A stretch of DNA of 64,000 nt, from NCBI GenBank assembly GCA_037447655.1, contig JBBHKE010000116.1:1-64000 (forward strand), given 5' to 3'. Under the pieces are notes generated by a model, which saw only the letters and a list, made by a program, of their open reading frames with translations, had not been told where the DNA came from and made no database searches. Source of the stretch: Zygnema cylindricum. Its lineage: Eukaryota > Streptophyta > Zygnematophyceae > Zygnematales > Zygnemataceae. Position numbers and translations under genes: made by a program. Positions 56,341 to 64,000 of this stretch are shown here, piece after piece. Positions within the stretch are counted from its first letter, which is position 1. Every line of letters begins with the position of its first letter.

Positions 56341-57273
56341 GGCTGGAACTGTCCCTTCTCGTATTTGTGATCTCCTCACGGCCTCGCGCCTCGTAGTTGT
56401 CACCAAACCCAATAGGGGAATCCGTCCTATTGTAGTGGGCGAGGTATTATACCGATTGGTGGCCTGTGCCATCTGCATCCAACTCTAGCCCGCTTTCCAT
56501 GATTATTTATCTCCTCATCAGTTCGGAGTGGCAACCTGGGGGGGTTGTGAGGCCGTGGTCCACGGAATCCGGGCTATGTTAGATGCCCATCCGGATTGGT
56601 TAGTCCTCCAGGTTGATGTTTCTAATGCCTTTAATATAGTAGATCGGAATGCCATTTTTTCGGAGCTTATGGTTGCACCTTTCCTTATTGTCCAGCTATT
56701 TCCATTTGTGAGAGCTTTTTATTCTCTGAGCGGTAGCCTCTCTTTCTCCACTGATGATGATTTTGTCCCACTTTCCTCCACGACTGGCACTCGTCAGCTT
56801 GATCCTCTTGGAGGCCCTTTGTTTGCCCTAGCCCATTACCGTGCCCTTCGAGCTTCCGCAGCTGCTTATCCTTCTTGCCTCTTCCCTTCAGTTGCGGATG
56901 ACACACACATTATTAGTCCTTCAGACCAAGTTATACCGGCCTATAACTTTTCAAGGCTCGCTTAGCCGAACTCCATCTTTCGGCCAAGCCCACTAAGTGT
57001 GTTGTTTGGTCCCCGCGTCTTATTCCTCCTCCTTTCACTCGCCCCCCTGGTTTTTAGACTCCTCCTTCCGAAGGCATTCGTGTGTTGGGTTGCCCGCTTG
57101 GTTCCGATCCATACGTAATGACATTCCTTGATTCCACTCTTCAGATAGATTTATCCCACGTGGACAACCTTTCTCACCTTTATGATCCTCAGGTGGCCTT
57201 TGCTCTTCTGACACGCTGTTTCCCTCACCGGCCCTCCTAACTTACTCGCACTTCCCCTCCCACCCCATCCTTT

Positions 57274-58188
57274 GTGTCCTCACTTTCTACATTCGATGAT
57301 CGCCTTATGAATGTCCTCCACACTTTGTTGGGCCGTGGAGCTTTTGATCGTGAGCCTGGGCCTGCGGCACGCATCCAAGCCTCTCTTTCTATCTCGGCTG
57401 ACGGTTTGGGTTTACTGTCGACGGCGCGTGTTGCCCCAGCCCCCTATTTGGGTAGTTGGTGCCTTGTTGCTTCCACTATTGTCTCTCGTTTTTTAGCCGG
57501 GGACACTCCTATACTTGCAGCAGTTGTTCCCCGTGTTTCGGATGGTGAGCTCGCCTTCCAGCGGTCCCTTTTGGATGCATCACGTTTTGTTAATACGGCT
57601 GCTATCGAGGACATGCCGATTTTTTCCACTCTCGTTACGACATCAGTTGCGCGTGTTCATAATCCATTTCTGATTGGGTTGTCGCCGCTATTAAATCCGA
57701 GCTTCTTCAGGCGCTTCCTTCCAATTCTTCGCGTGCACGTTTTTCTGTCTTGTGGCGGATCTAGCTCTGGAGCTTGGCTATTGGCTGTCCCTATCTTATC
57801 CACTCTTCGTTTCACCCCGGCTCAGTTCACCACGGCCCTTAGCTTCCGGCTTTGCCTCCCTCACCCACCTTTGCTTGGCTCACTTGTTTGCTCCTGCGGC
57901 CACGTTCTCGAGCTTGACGGGGTCCATTTGCTTCGTTGCTCCCACGGTGGCGAGTTGATTCATGCGCACGACACGATTCGAGACACGGTCGCCACTATCG
58001 CTTTTGAGGGGGGATTTTCTGTTTATCGCGAGGTCTCTCACATTATTCCTTCGCGTCGGATTGACCTTGTATTTCTTGTTGGTGCGTGTCGTACATTTGG
58101 TGACATTGTTTTGACGAACCCTACCTTAACTACAGTCGTCAACCAAGCGGCTCGGCATATGGGAGTGGCTGCCCGTGACGCAGGCTAA
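57274..58188 (+). pseudogene. R2-like element copy 2: best-preserved RT thumb / endonuclease segment
   Basis: Open for 304 codons. It contains the knuckle CSCGHVLELDGVHLLRC (C-x-C-x9-H-x3-C), HAHDTIRD, the endonuclease residues in YREVSHIIPSRRIDLVF and FGDIVLTNPT, and ends just before KRKERDY; F-IPMAVEIFG lies beyond the stop. The E, (R)xD, D, K order agrees with the PD-(D/E)XK fold of R2-type elements. It reads through the position of the copy 1 stop. A frame slip around 57655-57750 is likely, because the residues there do not match copy 1. Confidence 0.75.
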
Positions 58189-58760
58189 AAGGAAAGAGCG
58201 TGATTATGCCCATCGCGACGTTATGGATGGCTTCATTCCGATGGCGGTCGAGATATTTGGTTGTTTGGGTGTGGCTTTGGACGAGTTTTTCCGTACTTGT
58301 GGTCGGCGCTCGTTCGAGAGGCGAGGACTTGGGAACCCTCTTGTTTCAGTCCTTACTTCTTTATATCGTCAACGTTTTTCCGTGGCCTTACAACGGGTGT
58401 TGGCTTCTATATTACTTCTATTGCTGTTATGGATCGATGGCTTGTTCCGGAACTTCCTCCTCGTGCTCCTCCAAGATTCGGGGACTTACGTGGTTGCTCT
58501 CCGTAAATTTTTACTTCTGTTGGGGGTTTGTGTTTTTTGCTACGTGTTAGTTCTTTCCTTTGATGTTTTGTTTGTTGGGTTTTGCTTTTTTGGGTGTTTT
58601 CGACTTCCCTGCCATCCTTTCGTATTTTCGTAGTTTTTGCCTTGATTTTCCCTTTTGTTTACTCCCTTGTTATGTGGTTTTTCAGATTTAGCAATTTTCC
58701 TTTTTTTTGTACCTATGGACTCATATGGTTTACCATCCCGCTTTTTAATAAAGTCGGCCC

Positions 58761-60240
58761 CAATAAAAATAGATACAAGACTTATAAAATTACATTTGGA
58801 TTGGATAGGGCTTGGTTCTAGGTTTCCTAGGTTGACAGTATATTGTTTTTCATCCTTATTACTTGTCGTTTTAATTGCTCTGTTGTTTGTCCTGTGTTTT
58901 TACTTTGTTGCTTTGTTCCACTCTGGAAGTGCCGTTCCTACGAGTCACGGTTTTGGCATTTTGTCGCTTAGTCACGTAAGTTTTTTCACTTCTGCTCTTG
59001 TGCTCAGGTAGCTTTCCAGTGTTTTTCAATACAGATTGCGCTAGTGGAATCATATAAGCTGAAAGCCAAAATCTAAATGTGCACATCAGCCTATCACTTA
59101 ATATCATGTTTTTGAGTTTGTTGACGATCATCATCATATGTTGGTATCATGTCTTATGCTGTTCAGTGTCTGTTATAAGGTTCCATTATCACATTTCTCA
59201 ATAGCCCATAAAAGGCATTATCTCAAAATGTTCCACACTATTATTGTAAAGGCCCATTGCTTTAGTACTTCATTACTGCTACACTGCTATGCTTTCTTAG
59301 ACCAAAATTCTGGACAATATAAAAATAGACACTAGGAACATAAACATAGAAAAGAACCACCTAAACAACCAAAACCATTAACCTCAGAGACATCTTATGG
59401 AAAAAGCTCTGCAGTATCTACATAGGTCAACGGGAACAGTACAGTGTGCAAAAGCACCATCAACAAAACTATAATCGAAGACTCCTTTTAGAGACTCATC
59501 AACTCGAAGGCAAAAAATTGTGATTTTTATTATCCAATTCTTTTACTACATAGTTATGTCAAATGTTAGCCACATAGCTTTTGTCTTTGCAGAGGCCTCA
59601 CAAATACATAGAAAAGCCCTTTGTATGTTAGTAGGTCAGATAAATAGACATAATTGCATGTAAATAGAGCCACATGCAGCAATACAACACGATAGCTCAT
59701 TCGGAGCTTGTGATGTACACCCAAACAAAAAATAAAATCTTACTTTGCCAACTTCTCTTGTTTTAACTGCCTGTAAACTCTATCCACCGGCTCATTCACT
59801 TGAGCTATACAAAACTTGAGTTAAATTCTTATTGGGCACTAGGTTTTAGGATTCAAAATACATAGAGCTCAGTGGATAGATTACCGATTGCATGCGTACA
59901 CTACAGCAGTTCGACGACGTTTATCAACTAAATTTGTACCGTAAAACAAGTCCGTACCGTAAAACAAGTCGGTCCCAGAAAACTACGGGTGGATCTGGTC
60001 TCTTGATGAGATCATCTTGTCAAGAGGAGCAGTAGGAAAGAAAAGCAGCGGCGAGAAAGCGTGTGACAGTGACTCCCACACGAAATTTTTCTACTTAAAA
60101 AAAGTACTGTCAATCAGTAAAAAAGTACTTCAAAAACGTAGCAGAAATCTTTCGGTGTCGTTACATTCTAAAAAAGTGCAGGTCTCAGTTCTCAATATCC
60201 GAATAAGCAAAAGGGTGGGAGCTCGTTGCAGAGCGTGAAT
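58761..60240. other. intergenic, no gene recognised
   Basis: AT-rich. A small duplication (TACCGTAAAACAAGTC twice) lies at about 59936-59970. The 60017-60238 frame has internally repeated Lys/Ser stretches but no family features. Confidence 0.5.
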
Positions 60241-60249
60241 TGTTAGACG

Positions 60250-60320
60250 TTTCCGGTTTTAGGGTTTCAGGGTTTTAGGGTTTCAGGGTTTTAGGGTTTC
60301 CGGGGCTGCAGGGTTTCTGA
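60250..60320. repeat. interstitial telomere-like array
   Basis: Three tandem copies of the 16-mer TTTTAGGGTTTCAGGG, then degenerate units (TTTCCGGGG, GCAGGGTTT). It alternates TTTTAGGG (algal type) with TTTCAGGG. It lies 70-140 bp past the 3' end of the gene at 60391. Confidence 0.85.
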
Positions 60321-60390
60321 AGACAAGTTTGCACTAACAAAACCCGAGCCAATGCAGTACACACAAATTGGAGGATGATCACTGGAAAGA

Positions 60391-63300
60391 TCACAATATG
60401 GTACATCCACAGGTTGGCTGGGCATCCTTCCTCGACTTTTCGGTGATGCTTGATCCTACCTTTTCACTTATCCTAGCCAGTTTTTGTCCTTCTTGAGCCT
60501 TGGTACTTGGTGACAACGCTGTCTTACTATTTGCAGTCACAGCAGGTGAAACCGGAGAACTTTCACGATCGGCAAGTGGTTGAGAGAGCCAGGATCCCTT
60601 ATCAGAAGTTTTGTGAGATGACGCCAGTGACCTGTATCTGTCTTCCTCCATCGTTTCTGGAGTTCCGTTCACAAAATCATCCAAATCGAGGACTTCATCT
60701 GCAGTCATATTCCGCGATAACATCGTTGATGGAGTACTGATGTCACTGTCAGCTGCACATCAAAAAAGAAAAAAGAAAAAAACGTCAACACAGAAGGAAA
60801 GATACATAAAAACAGAATAGCAAAAATGTCAAAGCAGAAAAAATAAAATGTCAAGACACAGAACAAACAATACATCAAACAGAAAAAATAAAACATCAAC
60901 AAAGAACCAATGTAAACGTCAGAACAGCAAAAAAAAATTGCCAACACAGACCACACAATACATCAAAGCAAAATAAATAAAACAACAAACAAAAAACAAA
61001 TGATACATCAACACAGAAAAAGTGACATGTCAAAACAGAAAACGAGACCCCTAAAAGTTAGTGCATATTGATTTCAGCGAATCCCATTCGATGTGCAACA
61101 CTAACAAAAGCTACCGCACACTGCCCACCATAACAGGCTGAAATCTACCCAAACTCCATGATAACAGTGATGGAAGAACCCACACTTTACAGTAATAGTG
61201 CTGAACAATGAATACCACAGGAAGAAACCTACCGACAGAGCTCCCACGTTCCCACTCATATGGATCCGAAGAATTTGATTTTGCACTGCTTCCCGGTCGA
61301 CTGCTTGAGCCGGTTCCCCCAAAGGCAGAGCCCACCATTGCCATTCTCATTAACTGCTCGGTGCCACTTGAGAAACCACTACTGGAAAGACGAATTCCCA
61401 CGGGAACAGGTTTATATGTCCTAATGGAAGGCTTGGCAATAGTTGGTCGACGTTTTGGAATCGACTGGGTAACTCCTGCCTCACTACTGCGGTCTGGTCC
61501 TTCTGACGTACCAGTCTCCGTAGTACCAGAAGGACCTTCGACGGCCCCGAAGCCACCTTCAACACTACCACTACCACCGCCAGACTTCTCTTCTCCGGAG
61601 TTTGTCCCCATTCTTCCTTCTTGTATTGAACCTCCTGCTCCTGTTCCTGCCTTTGAATTCTCTCTGGATTCTGTTGCATCCTCTGATAGTGAGACAGACC
61701 TTGGGCAAGAAAAACCCTCAACCCTAATTTGCTCGTTTCCTGTTCCAGTAGACTTATCTTCCCTGTCAATCCCTTGGTCCGATATCCGACAATCACCATC
61801 GCCTCTCGGATCTACCCAGCTATTGGTATGGGGAAGATTTGCAACAGAAGCCCCTCCTGCTTCTGAAACATGTTCAGAATCAAGAGAGGAATTTGCATCA
61901 CTCAACCTCCCAGCAGAATTGGTTCCTTGGTTCAAGTTTCCATCCGGTTGTGAGGTTTCTTCCCTAACCAGCCCCTTCTCGTCACGCCCCCATCCTCTTA
62001 TCCCTTCTTTCCCAGCCTGTCCACTACTCGATCTTCGTAATTCATGGCTCGCTATCAGATGATCGGCATCGATGTCTGAAGCCGACGATTCTACGAGTTG
62101 TCGGTTTGCCAAATCTTCCATCTTCCAGCCTTCAATTTGCGCCTGAATAACCAAAAAATCACAATCACAGACTGTCAAAATGTCATGACCACAGATTGTC
62201 AAAATGCATTATCAAAATGACACAATCGCAGATTATTAAAATATCACGATCAATATCACAATCACAGATTGTCATAAGTAGTGCACAAGCAAAAAGTGGT
62301 AAACAAAAATCACCACCCTGCAAGGTAGACACACACACTCCCCCTACTGCGTCACTCTCTTGCAAGCCAGTAGAAAAACGCAAGACAAACAATAAAATAG
62401 ACAAACAATCTAATAGACAAACACTGAGCGAAAAAAAAAAAGTGCAGCTCACCTTCACATCTTCAACCAGCTCACCGAACAGCTTGCCTCCCTCCACACT
62501 CGGACTGCAAGCACTGCTACTACCATGTTCTTCCCCACTTCCATCACAAGCTAAAAATCCTCTTTCCACATACGGCCTCTTCAGCCGAACCTCTTCCAGA
62601 CACGAACTATCCGCCTCACGGTCCTGAATATGTAAGCAATGGTCAGCAATCTCTCCTTCCTCCTGTTGCTTTTTCCCCCCTCTAGAAACTCCTTCACTGC
62701 TTGATGACTCTGTCCTATCCAGTTCTTCTAACACAGCACCACCCCTTCTGTGAATATCCATTTCAAGAGCTTCTCTGCCGAAATGGGCTTCTCTGCCTGA
62801 AACAGATGGTTGCCCACTGTTATTGCTATCTCGAGAACTTCGAAAATCTAAATCTTCCCTCGATTTATCGATATCAGTTTTCACACGGTCTCCCACCTTT
62901 GTTTGTCCTCCCGCTTCTCCTCCTCCTCTTCTCTCACTACCAAGTTCCACCATCACGTCTGTGCCAGATCCCCCTTGCCATTGTCGTACCTGCTCTATAA
63001 ATCCTCCAGACACACCTGCAAAAACTGTATCGCTTGCCTTCTTTTGAGCTGGAACATTTCCAGAAGCTTCCCTCCCTGCTCCACAGTAACACACTTGTTC
63101 CTCGATAACAATCCCTTCCCTTCGACGCGATGATGACCAGCAGTCACTCTCCCTATCAACTTCCACCCATTCAACCTCAACCTCACTCTCATCTTCACTT
63201 TTCCTCGTGCGTTTGGCTTCCTGTACATCTCTAACTGCAGAATGGAAGGAAAGCCCCTCATTTGCAACCAATACTGCTTTGTTCTCGGAATTGCCTGTAA

Positions 63301-63811
63301 ACAAGCCTTTATCCGAATCTTTCCCTGCTCTCCCTTCCTCTGAAGCTAGTGCCTCGAGTAAGTCTCCCAACCTGGTCTTGCCCAATTCACCGCTTGAGCT
63401 ACGGCCTTCTCCTACTCCACAGAGACTGTCCAAATCTTCTCCTCTCTCAGCATGTGTGTCAGAGTCAGCCTCCACGTCTGCAAGGGCACCTTCCTCCTCA
63501 TCCTCCAAAAGGACTCTGTTTTCCAGTCTCTTCCCAATATCCTCCTCACTGACCTCAGGTTCTACCATCAAGCCCTCATCCGAGCTGTCTGACTCTTCCC
63601 TTGATTTGCTGTTTAAAGGGAAGCTTCCATAATATTTATTAACTTCCTGTTCATGCCCATGCCCTGATGATGACGATGACAATGCCAGGTGGCGCCTGTT
63701 CACACTCCGTCTCTGCAAATTAAATGAATCATAATCAGCAATATTGGATTTAAACTGAAACCCTAAAAACGGTGAAAAGTAATTAGCTCGTACCGGTAGC
63801 AAGACAGCCAT
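60391..63811 (-). CDS. Unknown disordered Ser/Glu/Gly-rich protein with C-terminal CaaX-like motif
   Basis: Exons 5' to 3': 63811-63794 (MAVLLP, tentative), 63712-62453 (420 codons, phase 0), 62142-61233, 60752-60391. Junctions: CAG|AGACGG, AAG|gtgagc, CAG|GCGCAA, TCG|gtaggt, CAG|CTGACA; phases join to about 850 residues. The family was not recognised. Composition is Ser, Glu, Gly, Asp, Arg with almost no hydrophobic core, suggesting an intrinsically disordered protein. Visible motifs: VEVEWVEVDRES, GWKMEDLANRQLVES, SSDPYEWERGSSV, MTADEVLDLDDFVNGTPETM and the C-terminus QPTCGCTIL. The last four residues, CTIL, fit a CaaX box with Leu (geranylgeranyl type), and CGC gives a second Cys for lipid attachment, so membrane attachment is possible. 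The introns contain related TGTCAAA repeats. More 5' exons could lie to the right. Confidence 0.6.
60770..61040. repeat. degenerate CATCAA-ACAGAAAAAATAAAA tandem repeat in an intron
   Basis: Around eight imperfect units of roughly 25-40 bp with ATGTCAA or ACATCAA and ACAGAAAAA cores, within the last intron of the disordered-protein gene. Confidence 0.7.
62150..62280. repeat. CACAGATTGTCAAAATG tandem repeat in an intron
   Basis: About five imperfect units carrying CACAGATTGTCAAAATGTCA, in the second intron of the disordered-protein gene. Confidence 0.75.
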
Positions 63812-64000
63812 TGTAGAGGAACCTGGACAACATTATCACCTCTGGCCTGATGCTTGTGCAAAGATGTTAGACTCTGGTGCAAAACTGACAGGTCCAGTAC
63901 AGTACGGTGCATAACACCTCCATACTTTTTTTGTGAAATAGAGGTGGAATACAGAAACTCCCATACAATACAATACAACACGCATCCGTATTCTCCTCAT

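Larger units (their letters stand above)
55844..58760 (+). mobile_element. R2-like retrotransposon, copy 2, 5'-truncated
   Basis: Begins within the region matching codon ~200 of copy 1 (LGRVGELSRA) and ends at the same 3' terminus. 5' truncation is expected from target-primed reverse transcription. It has several frameshifts and stops (for example after IQL near 56488 and near 56965). One RT motif is altered (GTRQLDPLGG for GTRQGDPLGG); VADDTH is kept. The two copies differ throughout, so they are independent insertions or old paralogues. Confidence 0.85.

Noticed and set aside
61208-62062. 284-residue plus-strand ORF
   Set aside because: Antisense of the disordered-protein exon 62142-61233, whose splice sites and phases join to neighbouring exons.
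1-64000. tRNA, rRNA or other structural RNA genes
   Set aside because: None recognised by eye; a covariance-model search would be needed to exclude small ones.

Overview
The window looks like nuclear DNA from the green (streptophyte) lineage, most likely a charophyte-type alga such as Chara; the species cannot be fixed from sequence alone. The reasons are: two intron-rich genes whose best-remembered relatives are Arabidopsis proteins (golgin candidate 6/p115, and the GT47 extensin arabinosyltransferase ExAD), AAACCCTA-type telo-box motifs beside a start codon, a Ty1/copia element, an R2-like non-LTR retroelement with a restriction-like endonuclease (not typical of flowering plants), and a dense load of MITEs and GA/CT microsatellites. 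No prokaryotic feature is visible. Layout: 0-1.1 kb, first exon of an ExAD-like gene on the minus strand running off the left edge. 1.2-8.6 kb, MITEs, tandem repeats and a 1.1 kb foldback. 8.6-21.4 kb, a nearly complete 17-exon minus-strand p115/golgin-candidate-6 gene; only the N-terminal exon is unresolved, next to a 10-N gap. 21.6-28.8 kb, MITE relics and a diverged tandem duplication of the ExAD promoter plus first exon; the upstream copy is frameshifted. 27.5-47.9 kb, a plus-strand 14-exon ExAD homologue (signal anchor, EGF-like modules, exostosin/GT47 domain). Its third intron holds a dead copia element and other introns hold MITEs. 49.0-53.3 and 55.8-58.8 kb, two damaged copies of one R2-like retroelement, the first preceded by a 68-bp VNTR. 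60.2-63.8 kb, a telomere-like array and a minus-strand gene for a disordered Ser/Glu-rich protein ending in a CaaX-like Cys-Thr-Ile-Leu. Functionally, p115 tethers COPI/COPII vesicles at the Golgi and ExAD is a Golgi type II arabinosyltransferase for cell-wall extensins. Both act in the secretory pathway, but nothing seen here shows that the neighbourhood is more than coincidence. Both gene models were built by hand: every junction was checked for frame, and homology to remembered family members was used to place small exons. Two introns appear to use GC-AG rather than GT-AG ends.
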